Assembly: GCF_025465255.1 (NCBI RefSeq)
Contig: NZ_JAODNI010000061.1
Span: 1-64,000 of the forward strand
Source: Pseudonocardia sp.
GTDB lineage: Bacteria > Actinomycetota > Actinomycetes > Mycobacteriales > Pseudonocardiaceae
Length of the DNA stretch: 64,000 nucleotides
Reading direction: 5' to 3'
Part shown: one piece after another, positions 33,031-40,556 of the stretch
How the letters are laid out: each line of letters starts with the position of its first letter
How positions within the stretch are numbered: the first letter of the stretch is position 1
Notes under the pieces: generated by a model
The model's input: only the letters and a program-made list of their open reading frames with translations
Told to the model about the DNA's origin: nothing
Databases searched by the model: none
Position numbers and translations under genes: made by a program

Positions 33031-34308
33031 TCAGCACTGCGTGACAGGAGGAGGCGAGGGCTCTGTCGAGGCGGGCGTCGCCGCGCCGGATGTCGTTGTC
33101 GCAGTTGAACAATCGCGCGCGGGCGAGCTCGGCGACACGGCGGACGCAGAGGTCGAGGGGGCCGGCGTGGTGCGCCGGACGGGCGGTGCGGACGTCGACG
33201 CGGCCGGGGGCGTGGACGACGTGGCGGGTGCGGACGGAGGCGCGGACGACGGGGCCGGCGGGGTGGTGACTGCCGGCGCCGGGGGCACCTCTGCGGGGAC
33301 GGACGGCGGCAGAATCTCTGCGAGGACCGGCGCTGCGGGAACGGGCGCTGCGGGAACGGGCGCTGCGGGAACGGCCGTGGCAGGGGCGGCCGCGGACACC
33401 GGCGCTGCGGCGGGGAGGGGCACGGCGGGCACCGGGGGTGCCTCGGCGGCGAGGACCTTGGCGGCGCTGGCCGACACCGCCGGAATCGGCGCCGGTGGCA
33501 GGACGAGGCCGCCCGCGTAGGCGGCTGCGGCCGCGAGGACGTCCCGGACGTACTCCATGGAGGCGTTGTAGCGCAGCAGCGCCGCCGTTACGCCGTCTGC
33601 TGTGGACAGATCCCGGCCGCCCGAGCAGAGGAAGCGTCCCGCGGTGAGGGCGGCGTCGAACACGTTGTTCGGGTCGGCGGTCCCGTCACCGTTGCCGTCC
33701 GCCGCGTACGTGCGCCAGGTGCCGGGCAGGAACTGCATCGGGCCGACCGCGCGGTCCCACGCCGGGTCGGTGTCGAGGGATCCACCGTCGGTGTCCGACA
33801 CCGTCGCGAACCCGTCCGACCCGGAGAGCTGCGGCCCGAGGATCGGGACGAGCGTCCTCCCGGCCGCGTCGATCTCGCCGCCCCCGGCATGGCCGGACTC
33901 GATCCGGCCGATGCCGGCCAGCAGCGACCACGTGAGCCTGCAGCCCGGAACCGCATCGGCGAGCGTCCGCTCCGCGGAGAGGTACGCGTCCTGGACCATC
34001 GGCGCGATCCCGACCGCGGTCACCGTCCCGCCGGTCGCTCCACTCCCGACGGGTCCCCTCTCGATGAGTCCACTCTCGACGGATCCTTCGCCGGTCGCGC
34101 CTTCCCCGGTAGGGAGGGAGGCGGGCAGGGCCGACGCGGCCCGGGTGCCGGCGCCGGTACTCGTGAGGAGGGCCGCCTTCACGGCGTCCGCGGTCGGGGC
34201 CACGACGCTCCCGACCGACGGATGCGAGGCGGACGCCGGACCGAGGACCAGCCAGACGACGAGCGCGATCCCCATCCGACGGCGTAGCACGCCTGCCCGC
34301 TCGAGCAT
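33031..34308 (-). CDS. secreted lytic transglycosylase with Pro/Ala/Thr tail
   Basis: 425 aa. Signal-anchor in the first 28 residues; the lysozyme-like (SLT-2/MltB-like) domain at about 100-270 has catalytic Glu137 in GIGRIESGHAG, the DRAVGPMQFLPGTWRTYA motif, and DGNGDGTADPNNVFDAALTA. The last 150 residues are a Pro/Ala/Ser/Thr tail that ends unusually in VTQC, with a terminal Cys that could form a disulphide or thioether. It cleaves the glycan strands of peptidoglycan. ATG at 34308 follows GGTGGGAGA. Regulon box d is 87 nt upstream. Confidence 0.88.
   Translation of the reverse strand: MLERAGVLRRRMGIALVVWLVLGPASASHPSVGSVVAPTADAVKAALLTSTGAGTRAASALPASLPTGEGATGEGSVESGLIERGPVGSGATGGTVTAVGIAPMVQDAYLSAERTLADAVPGCRLTWSLLAGIGRIESGHAGGGEIDAAGRTLVPILGPQLSGSDGFATVSDTDGGSLDTDPAWDRAVGPMQFLPGTWRTYAADGNGDGTADPNNVFDAALTAGRFLCSGGRDLSTADGVTAALLRYNASMEYVRDVLAAAAAYAGGLVLPPAPIPAVSASAAKVLAAEAPPVPAVPLPAAAPVSAAAPATAVPAAPVPAAPVPAAPVLAEILPPSVPAEVPPAPAVTTPPAPSSAPPSAPATSSTPPAASTSAPPVRRTTPAPSTSASAVSPSSPARDCSTATTTSGAATPASTEPSPPPVTQC
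33331..33375 (-). repeat. 15-bp tandem repeat x3 in the transglycosylase tail
   Basis: CGCTGCGGGAACGGG on the plus strand is repeated three times head to tail, the last copy differing by one base. It encodes Pro-Val-Pro-Ala-Ala units in the minus-strand gene. A length-variable spacer of the wall-spanning tail is the likely meaning. Confidence 0.9.
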
Positions 34309-34821
34309 TCGTCTCCCACCGTCGCACCGTGTCGTCGCGGGCGATCTTGGTCGGGAACGCGGCCGGGTGGCAGCCGAGGGTGGGGGTGGGTCGGACCCCC
34401 AGTTCTGGGGGACGCTCCTATGGATGGTCAAGCCGTGGCGGGTGGGTTTTCGAGCTGTCGGTAGAGCTGTCGGGTGTCGGTGGCCGCGACGATCGGTCCG
34501 ACCCCGGACACGGCCAGCAGGTCCGGCCGCCAGGACCGCACGATCGCCCGGATCGCCGTTCGTGCTCGGCGGCCTCGTCCTCGCCTGGAGGGACGTGAAG
34601 GTCCCGGTCCCAGGTCGGAGCCGGCAGGACCGTGATGAGACACGCCGGCGGCTACTGGCGGTCAAGCTCCTGATCAGGGCAGCTACTCCGGGCGGGGCCG
34701 GTGCCGACAACAGCAGGTGGGCAAGTCCCCTGCAAGGCACCACAGCCAGCCAGACGAAGGGCCACCTACCGCTGTCACACACCAACCCGGCATCACCGGG
34801 CTGGTCACGCCATCCTCACAA
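34309..34821. other. gene-free region with regulon box and possible transposase scrap
   Basis: Besides regulon box d, the minus strand at about 34440-34560 reads RSWRPDLLAVSGVGPIVAAT, which resembles the LLAVxGVGPxTAA helix-hairpin-helix segment of IS110-type transposases but then continues unlike them to a stop. The 250 bp nearest the kinase hold no sound reading frame. I call no gene here. Confidence 0.3.
34396..34411 (-). promoter_or_regulatory. surface-regulon box, site d (lytic transglycosylase)
   Basis: Toward the gene: CCCCCAGAACTGGGGG, a perfect C5 block, 6-bp centre and G5 block, in which AG/CT also pair, ending 87 nt before the ATG. The second block CCCCCACCCTCGGCTGCC follows after 9 nt. 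Confidence 0.62.
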
Positions 34822-36129
34822 TCAGACGACGATCGCCAGCGGGAGTACCGCCTCGGCGACGGTGCCGCCGGCGGGCCCGGGCATCACGGAGAAACGGCCG
34901 CCGAGATCCATGAGCCGGTCGGAGAGCATCCGGATGCCGAAGTGACCGTCGTGCTGCCGGTCCGCCTCCGCGGCGGGGATGCCGACGCCGTCGTCGCACA
35001 CCCGCAGCCGCACGGCCTCCTGCTCCGGCCCCAGGACCTCGAGGAGCACCTGCACGTGGGACGCCCCCGAGTGCTTGGAGACGTTCATCAGGGTCTCGCG
35101 GGCCACCCGGTAGATGCTCGCCGCCGTCTCCGGATCCAGCGTGGGCAGCGGCGCGACGTCGACGAGGACGTCGACGTTCCGTTCCCGCAGAGGCCGGACC
35201 AGGCCCTCGACGGCGACGGCGAGGCCGGGCCCCGACAGGTCGGGCGGGTAGATGTCGACCATCAGATGGCGAAGCTCGTCGACCGCCGAGCGCACCGCGC
35301 CCGCGACCGTGTCGGCGACGCCGCGGCGCCCGGGAGCGACCGACGTCCGGAGCGCGGCGAGCGCGTACCCCGCCCCGGCGAGGTCCTGGACGACCCCGTC
35401 GTGCAGGTCGGCCGCGATCTTCGCGCGCTCCTTGTCCGACGACGACAGCGCCCGCTGCAGCAGCCGCACCCGCTCCGCCTCCTGGCGGCGGACGCGCCGG
35501 GCGAGGGAGAGCGCGATGGGCAGCTGCACCAGCTGCAGGACGACCAGCGGGACGACGGCGAGCGCGACGAGCGTCCCAACCAGCGCCGCGGCCTGGCTGT
35601 CGACGCGCGCGGAGCTGAAGTAGGCCTCGAACGCATACCGGGTGCCGTCGGCCAGGGCCAGCGGCACGTACACCTCGACGAACCGCTCGTCGCCCGGCAG
35701 CACGCCCGCCTCGTCGGAGTCCTGGAGCTCGGCGCTCACGGTGTTCCGTTCGATCGCCGCAACGGCCTCGGCGGGCGGCGTCTTCCGCGTCCCGATGATG
35801 CGGGCCTGGTCGGCGTAGACGATCGTGCCGTCCCGCCGCCACACGTTGACCTCGCTGATCGAGCCGTCGCTGAGCCGGTTGTAGATCGCCACATCGAGCT
35901 CGTCACGGGCACGGGGATCGTCGGCCATCACACCCGCCAGCAGCGGTTCGACGACGAGGTGGGCCAGCCGGTCGGTGACGCGCTCGGCGTCCCGGAGCGC
36001 CTCGGCCCGCGCGACGGTCCGGCTCGCCAGCACGGCGCCGAACGCGATCACCGCGAGGACGATCACTCCGACCGTGATGAACGTCGTGACCTGGCGCCGG
36101 ACCGGGGAGACCGGAGACCCGGCCCTCAT
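34822..36129 (-). CDS. NarL-type sensor histidine kinase (HK2)
   Basis: 435 aa; ATG overlaps the RR2 stop by 4 bp. Helix 1 about 15-36, sensor domain about 40-180 (VNVWRRDGTIVYADQARIIG is a diverged form of the HK1/HK3 sensor motif), helix 2 about 182-210, HisKA_3 His243 (IAADLHDGVVQDLAG), then HATPase (ETLMNVSKHSGASH, CDDGVGIP, GHFGIRMLSDR). The order is regulator then kinase, opposite to HK3/RR3. Same phosphotransfer chemistry as HK1, with a different signal implied by sensor divergence. Confidence 0.9.
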   Translation of the reverse strand: MRAGSPVSPVRRQVTTFITVGVIVLAVIAFGAVLASRTVARAEALRDAERVTDRLAHLVVEPLLAGVMADDPRARDELDVAIYNRLSDGSISEVNVWRRDGTIVYADQARIIGTRKTPPAEAVAAIERNTVSAELQDSDEAGVLPGDERFVEVYVPLALADGTRYAFEAYFSSARVDSQAAALVGTLVALAVVPLVVLQLVQLPIALSLARRVRRQEAERVRLLQRALSSSDKERAKIAADLHDGVVQDLAGAGYALAALRTSVAPGRRGVADTVAGAVRSAVDELRHLMVDIYPPDLSGPGLAVAVEGLVRPLRERNVDVLVDVAPLPTLDPETAASIYRVARETLMNVSKHSGASHVQVLLEVLGPEQEAVRLRVCDDGVGIPAAEADRQHDGHFGIRMLSDRLMDLGGRFSVMPGPAGGTVAEAVLPLAIVV

Positions 36130-36806
36130 CGCGGCTCGTCGAGCATGCCGAGCTCCTGCGCCTTGACGACCGCCTCCAGCTGGGAGCTCACGTCGAGCTT
36201 GGACAGCAGCGACTTCACGTAGCCGCGGCAGGTGTGCACGCTGATGCCCAGGACCCGCGCGATCGCCTTCGGCGCCATCCCGCGGCCCAGGCAGGCGAGG
36301 ACGTCCCGCTCGCGCTGGGTCAGGCTCGGCATCGCCGGGTTCTGCCGGGTCGTCGCGCCGGTCAGGGCGAACGCCGACGGGGCGATGAGCATGCTCCCGC
36401 TGCGCGCCCGGCGCAGGACGTCCAGCATCTCGGTGAGCGAACCGTTCTTCGGGATGAACGCCGAGGCACCCGCCTGGGTCGCCCGCACCACCCAGTCCGG
36501 CTCACGGTGCGCGGTCACGACGGCGATCACGGTGTCCGGGGCGACCTCGCGGATCCTGCGGCAGGCGGCGAGCCCGTCCTGGCGCGGCATCTCGATGTCC
36601 ATGATCACGATGTCCGGGCGCAGCTCCTGGACCAGCACGATCCCTTCCGCGGCGTTGGAGGCCGTGCCGACACAGCTCAGGCCCTGTTCGGTCGAGAGGG
36701 CGAAGGAAAGCAGCTCGGCGAAGGTCGTGTGGTCGTCGACGACGAGCACCCGCAACTCGGCGGGCGCCGCCTCCACGGTGGTCGTTTCCACGCTCGCGTC
36801 GTCCAT
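36126..36806 (-). CDS. NarL/FixJ-family response regulator (RR2)
   Basis: 226 aa with an N-terminal extension of about 17 residues. Receiver: DDH at 24-26, Asp70 (IVIMDIEMP), Lys in FIPKNG. LuxR-type HTH near the C-terminus (LTQRERDVLACLGRGMAPKA, SVHTCRGYVKSLLSKLDVSS); the recognition helix has SVHTCRGYVK instead of the common TVKxH, so its DNA target probably differs from RR1/RR3. ACGGAGGGGGG precedes the ATG. Divergent from the receiver-only gene across 177 bp. Confidence 0.9.
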   Translation of the reverse strand: MDDASVETTTVEAAPAELRVLVVDDHTTFAELLSFALSTEQGLSCVGTASNAAEGIVLVQELRPDIVIMDIEMPRQDGLAACRRIREVAPDTVIAVVTAHREPDWVVRATQAGASAFIPKNGSLTEMLDVLRRARSGSMLIAPSAFALTGATTRQNPAMPSLTQRERDVLACLGRGMAPKAIARVLGISVHTCRGYVKSLLSKLDVSSQLEAVVKAQELGMLDEPR

Positions 36807-36983
36807 GTGCCCCCCTCCGTCGCAGACGCGTCAAGGGAAGGCTCGGCCCTGGAACGAGGGTGTTACGTTCTGCCCCGTTTGCCGACATCAGCTTGCCCGG
36901 ATCGGCCCCCGCGAAGTGCACTGGCGCCCGGCCGGCCGTTGGGGTGGGATCCTGTTTCGCAGGTCCTCGGGGAGGTGATCGGC

Positions 36984-37454
36984 ATGGACACCGTCGCGGA
37001 CGTGGGAGGCTCACCGGGCTCCGCCACGGGTGACGCCCCGGCTATCCGGGTGCTGCTGGTCGACGACAGTGCCGCCGTCCGCTTCGGCCTCAGCTCGCTG
37101 CTCGACTCGGTCGGCGGATTCACCGTGGTGGGCCAGTGCGCCGACGGCGCCGAGTGCGTCGAGGCCGCGAAACGCCTGGCACCGCACGTGATCGTGATGG
37201 ACGCGGCCATGCCCGGTGTCGACGGCGTCGCCGCGACCGTCCGGCTCCTGGCCGCGGCTCCCGGTTCCCGGGTCCTCTTCCTGACGTCCTCGGTGTCGGG
37301 CGACACCGTCCGCCGGGCGCACGCCGCGGGCGCCGTCGGCTACCTCTCGAAGTCGGCCCCGCCCGACGACGTTGTGGACGCCATCCGGCGGGTGGCCTCG
37401 GGCGGTACCGCATGGTCGCCCGCGGCGGCCGCCGCGCTGGGCCGCGAGCGCTGA
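36984..37454 (+). CDS. receiver-only response regulator
   Basis: 156 aa. A full receiver (DDS at 27-29, Asp73 in VIVMDAAMP, switch Thr/Ser in LFLTSSVSG, Lys in YLSKSAPP) followed by RRVASGGTAWSPAAAAALGR and a stop exactly where NarL-family proteins begin their linker to the HTH. So it either lost the DNA-binding domain or works as a phosphate sink or adaptor for the nearby kinases. GGGGAGGTGATC precedes the ATG. No kinase is coupled to it. Confidence 0.85.
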   Translation: MDTVADVGGSPGSATGDAPAIRVLLVDDSAAVRFGLSSLLDSVGGFTVVGQCADGAECVEAAKRLAPHVIVMDAAMPGVDGVAATVRLLAAAPGSRVLFLTSSVSGDTVRRAHAAGAVGYLSKSAPPDDVVDAIRRVASGGTAWSPAAAAALGRER

Positions 37455-37470
37455 CCCCTCCGATTGGGGG
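37455..37470 (+). promoter_or_regulatory. surface-regulon box, site e (FN3/chitobiase-like gene)
   Basis: CCCCTCCGATTGGGGG starts directly at the stop of the receiver-only gene and ends 95 nt before ATG 37566. A second block CCCCCTTCGGCGCGGCTCCC follows after 7 nt. The spacing fits the other five sites only if translation begins at 37566. Confidence 0.58.
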
Positions 37471-37565
37471 ACGGCGGCCCCCTTCGGCGCGGCTCCCGCG
37501 CCGGGGTGGATCGGGCGGATTGTCGATGAGCACGCTCATCGCCGCCTTTCTCCCGAGGAGCCGCC

Positions 37566-37604
37566 ATGACCACCCCACGACGCCCGGCATTCCCCCGGTG
37601 GTGA
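37566..37604 (+). CDS. 12-codon start frame (leader peptide or frameshifted N-terminus)
   Basis: ATG at 37566 follows a good GAGGAG site by 6 nt and reads MTTPRRPAFPRW to a TGA at 37602. That stop overlaps two tandem GTG codons (37598, 37601) of the secreted protein frame. Either a short leader couples translation, or one base was gained or lost in what was a single signal peptide. Confidence 0.5.
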   Translation: MTTPRRPAFPRW

Positions 37605-39613
37605 CCCCGCCGCCGCGGTCCCGCCGTGGCCGGGCAGCCGCGATCGCGGGCCTCACCGCGGCACTGACCCTGGCATCGGCGGCGGTGGGCGCCGGCGTGG
37701 CATCGGCTGCGCCCCCCGCCTTCCCCGACAACGTGGTCGTGTTCCCCGACCGTGACTTCGTGACGATCGAGGGCTACCAGGACCGGATCGGGCAGACCGC
37801 GCTCGTCGAGGTCACCCGCGCCGGCCAGGTCGTCGGCTCGGCGCAGGGCGTCGTGGAGACCGGCGACGTCGCGTTCGAGATCAACCACCCCGGTGGCTAC
37901 TGCTGGGGTGCCGGCACCGACCTCGCCGTCACTCCCGACATCAAACCGGGCGACACCGTCTCGATCCGCTTCGCCGGGGCGCTCGCGGGTGACACCGTCG
38001 TCCAGGACACCTTCGTGGACACGAAGTCCAGCCTGAGCGGGAACACCCTGACCGTCACCGGGCGCATCGCCGCCGGCATTGACCGGACACGGCTCGAGCA
38101 GCGGATCGTCAACCCCGATCTCACCGACCTGCCCGACGTCGCCCGTCGGGACGTCCGCGCCATCCCGGGTGGGCCGGCGCAGTCGGCGAAGGGGAACTAC
38201 CGGTCCGCGCTGTTCGTCGTGAGTGACCGGTTCACCGCGACCTACGAGTTCACCACGCCCGAGGCCGCGCAGACGGCCGCGAACGGCGGCGGCGAGCGGA
38301 TGATGGCCTGGCAGGTCGAGGACGAGGACGGCAACCGGCAGGGCCTCACGATCGCGGAGTACGGCGAGCAGGGCGGGCCCGGCATGGGCGGCTGTCCGGT
38401 CGGGCCGTCGCAGCAGGGTGCGCCGAAGCCCGGAGACGCTGCGGTGGTCCGCTCCGGCGACCGCACGTCGATGCAGGTCAGCTGGACTCCGGCATCGGCA
38501 GTTCCCGGCGCGGCCGCGGTGACCGGCTACAGCGTCGTCGCCGTCGCGAAGACGGCTGCTGCGGGCCAGCAGGTGCAGGTCGGGACGCGAACCCTGCCCA
38601 ACGCCACGTCGACGACTATCGCCGGGCTCGCCCCGGGCGAGACCTACGACGTCGAGGTCCGCTCGCTGGCGGGGCCGGCGACCGCGCCAGCGCTGCAGAT
38701 GAGCGAGACGTTCCCCGTGAGCTCGCCCGCCACACCGCCGAACCCGGACCCCGGGCCGGCAGGGCCCACACCGAACGCCACGTTCGACAAGCCGACGGCC
38801 ACCGCGGGTTCGACGGGCGTGACCCTCGCGAGCACGACGACGGGAACCGAGATCTACTACACGACCGACGGCTCCGAGCCGCGGATGGGAGACCTGCCGT
38901 CGAACAATGCTCTGCTGTACAAGACGCCCGTCGTGATCACCGCGGCGAACACGACGCTGAAATCCGTGGCGTTCGACAAGGACGGCAACTTCAGCGACAC
39001 CGCGACGGCGGGGCCCTTCCAGCCGACCGCCCCGGCCGCCCCGGCCTCGCCCACCGCGGTCGCGGCCACCGCGCTCGACCGCTCCGCGAGGGTCACCTGG
39101 ACGGGCACCCCCGCGGCGACGAAGTACGTCGTGACCGCCACCCCGGCGTCGGGCGCCACACCGACGCCCGTCACGCAGGAGGCGCCGGCGGGGGCCACGT
39201 CGGCCACCGTCGCGGGTCTGACGAACGGCGTGGACTACAGCGTGACGGTCATCGCCTACGCCGGCACGGCCCTCAGCCCGGCATCGGGACCGCCGGTGAC
39301 GGTCCGGCCGGTCGCCACGGTGGATCGTTTGACGATCACCACGGCCCGGTGGAAGGCGGGTGACTTCCGGGTCGGCGGCACGGGCTCGATGGCGGGAGCG
39401 AACCTCACCGTCCACCGGGTGAACGCCGACGGCACGGCCGGCGCGGCGATCACCGGTGCCACGGCGACGGTCACGGCGCCGGTCGCACCCGCGACCGTGG
39501 GGGACTACTCCGTGCGCGTCCGCGCGGGCGGACCCACCACGAACCCCGGACGGATCATCGTGAAATCCGACAAGGGTGGTGCCACCGCTCCGTTCACCGT
39601 CACGAACGGCTAG
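37601..39613 (+). CDS. large secreted protein with FN3 and chitobiase-C-like domains
   Basis: 670 aa from GTG 37601. Arg-rich n-region, hydrophobic stretch AAAIAGLTAALTLASAAVGA and cut near VASAA|PPAF. The N-terminal ~220 residues of the mature protein are a beta-rich domain of unknown family (VVVFPDRDFVTIEGY, NHPGGYCWGAGTDL). An FN3 domain follows (about 285-375), then a chitobiase C-terminal-like domain with TTGTEIYYTTDGSEP (about 405-480), a second FN3 (about 485-570) and a final Ig-like domain. No catalytic site seen; probably a carbohydrate- or surface-binding protein. The start has no ribosome site of its own. Confidence 0.8.
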   Translation: MTPPPRSRRGRAAAIAGLTAALTLASAAVGAGVASAAPPAFPDNVVVFPDRDFVTIEGYQDRIGQTALVEVTRAGQVVGSAQGVVETGDVAFEINHPGGYCWGAGTDLAVTPDIKPGDTVSIRFAGALAGDTVVQDTFVDTKSSLSGNTLTVTGRIAAGIDRTRLEQRIVNPDLTDLPDVARRDVRAIPGGPAQSAKGNYRSALFVVSDRFTATYEFTTPEAAQTAANGGGERMMAWQVEDEDGNRQGLTIAEYGEQGGPGMGGCPVGPSQQGAPKPGDAAVVRSGDRTSMQVSWTPASAVPGAAAVTGYSVVAVAKTAAAGQQVQVGTRTLPNATSTTIAGLAPGETYDVEVRSLAGPATAPALQMSETFPVSSPATPPNPDPGPAGPTPNATFDKPTATAGSTGVTLASTTTGTEIYYTTDGSEPRMGDLPSNNALLYKTPVVITAANTTLKSVAFDKDGNFSDTATAGPFQPTAPAAPASPTAVAATALDRSARVTWTGTPAATKYVVTATPASGATPTPVTQEAPAGATSATVAGLTNGVDYSVTVIAYAGTALSPASGPPVTVRPVATVDRLTITTARWKAGDFRVGGTGSMAGANLTVHRVNADGTAGAAITGATATVTAPVAPATVGDYSVRVRAGGPTTNPGRIIVKSDKGGATAPFTVTNG

Positions 39614-39624
39614 CACATGAACAC

Positions 39625-39661
39625 GAGGGGCCCGCTGCGACAGTGTCGTGGCGGGCCCCTC
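39625..39661 (+). terminator. hairpin terminator
   Basis: GAGGGGCCCGC (39625-39635) pairs perfectly with GCGGGCCCCTC (39651-39661); the loop itself contains CGACA/TGTCG, which extends the stem. It starts 11 bp after the stop of the secreted-protein gene. No U-tract. Confidence 0.8.
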
Positions 39662-39709
39662 CGCCGTACCCTGGCGAACCTGGGTCGGCGACGAGGGCCG
39701 TCGAGTGCG

Positions 39710-39733
39710 GGTCCTACGACCAAGGTCCGATGG
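39710..39733 (+). promoter_or_regulatory. 24-bp DosR-like box, copy 2
   Basis: Starts GGTCCTACGACCAAGGTCC and ends 75 nt before ATG 39809, matching the box of the Rieske operon (copy 1) at 19 of 24 positions and in placement (75 versus 80 nt). CGACCAAGGTCCG contains the short inverted repeat GACC/GGTC. Confidence 0.5.
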
Positions 39734-39808
39734 TGTGTGACGCGGTGACGGGTCACGCTGGAGTACGCCTCCGTTGTGGGGCGCCGTCTCCCCAGTCCTG
39801 GAGTTCCG

Positions 39809-40534
39809 ATGTGCGCTGAGCCTCACGCCTCTCCCGTCCCCGACAGACGGACGAGTCTCGAGTCGCCCCGTCTGGTGGTCACGGACCTGGGGCAGCGTGG
39901 CGTCCGCCTGATCGTCGACGCGCTGGAGGCGAACTACCACGTCACCGCCCTCGGGGAGGACGCCGGATGGATCCGGGAGGTCGTACGCGGCCTGTCCGCG
40001 AACGACTGGGCGGCCGGCGTGCTTCGGCGAGCGATGCGCCGCGGCCGGTGCGTGATCACCGGCGACAGCGTCGCGTGCGCCGGTCTCGGTGTCGCGATCT
40101 GCCCGCTGTCCGCCGCCGCGCCGGAGACGGACGCGGAGATCGCCGCGGCCGCGCTCGCCCCGTACCTGCGCGCCGGGGCCCTCGTGATCCTCGAAGGTGA
40201 CACGCGGTTGCGGCAGGCGGCGGAGGTCTTCTCCGCCACGGCGGAGCTGCTCACCCCGCTGCAGGTGGGACGGGACGTGTCCCTCGGGTACGTCATGGAG
40301 GACATCGAGCTGCCCGGCTGCGTCGTCAGCGGCGTCGATCCCCGCTCGGCGGACCGCACCGAGGAGTTCTACCGCGGTCTCAACCGGTCGGTGAGCGCGG
40401 TCGGGACGTTCGAGACCGCCGAGCTCGCGATCGCGGTCCGGAACGCGCTGCGCGCACAGGCCGAGGACGGCGCCGCCGCGACCATGATCGCTGCGTCGGG
40501 CCGTCACCCGTCGTCCCCCGGGCGGCCGCGGTGA
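39809..40534 (+). CDS. nucleotide-sugar dehydrogenase-like protein, apparently inactive
   Basis: 241 aa; ATG follows CCTGGAG. Residues 30-210 follow the N-terminal domain of UDP-glucose/UDP-ManNAc dehydrogenases: a Rossmann-like start (DLGQRGVRLIVDALEANYHV where GxGxVGxxxAxxLA is expected), CVITGD (compare RFTTD), AAALAPYLRAGALVILEGDT (compare IAPHLRPGDLVVLRST) and DVSLGYVMEDI...VVSGVDPRSADRTEEFYRGL (compare AYSPER...VVGGxDPxSAE). The glycine-rich NAD loop is lost and the middle and C-terminal domains with the catalytic Cys are absent. It precedes HK3 by 22 bp, so it is probably a regulatory or sugar-nucleotide-sensing relic. The homology is read by eye. Confidence 0.6.
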   Translation: MCAEPHASPVPDRRTSLESPRLVVTDLGQRGVRLIVDALEANYHVTALGEDAGWIREVVRGLSANDWAAGVLRRAMRRGRCVITGDSVACAGLGVAICPLSAAAPETDAEIAAAALAPYLRAGALVILEGDTRLRQAAEVFSATAELLTPLQVGRDVSLGYVMEDIELPGCVVSGVDPRSADRTEEFYRGLNRSVSAVGTFETAELAIAVRNALRAQAEDGAAATMIAASGRHPSSPGRPR

Positions 40535-40556
40535 GCGCGGGTTCCTTACCGCGACG

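Noticed and set aside
34428..34643. IS110-type transposase gene
   Set aside because: Only about 20 residues resemble the family; no catalytic DEDD domain or element ends. Kept only as a note in the intergenic entry.
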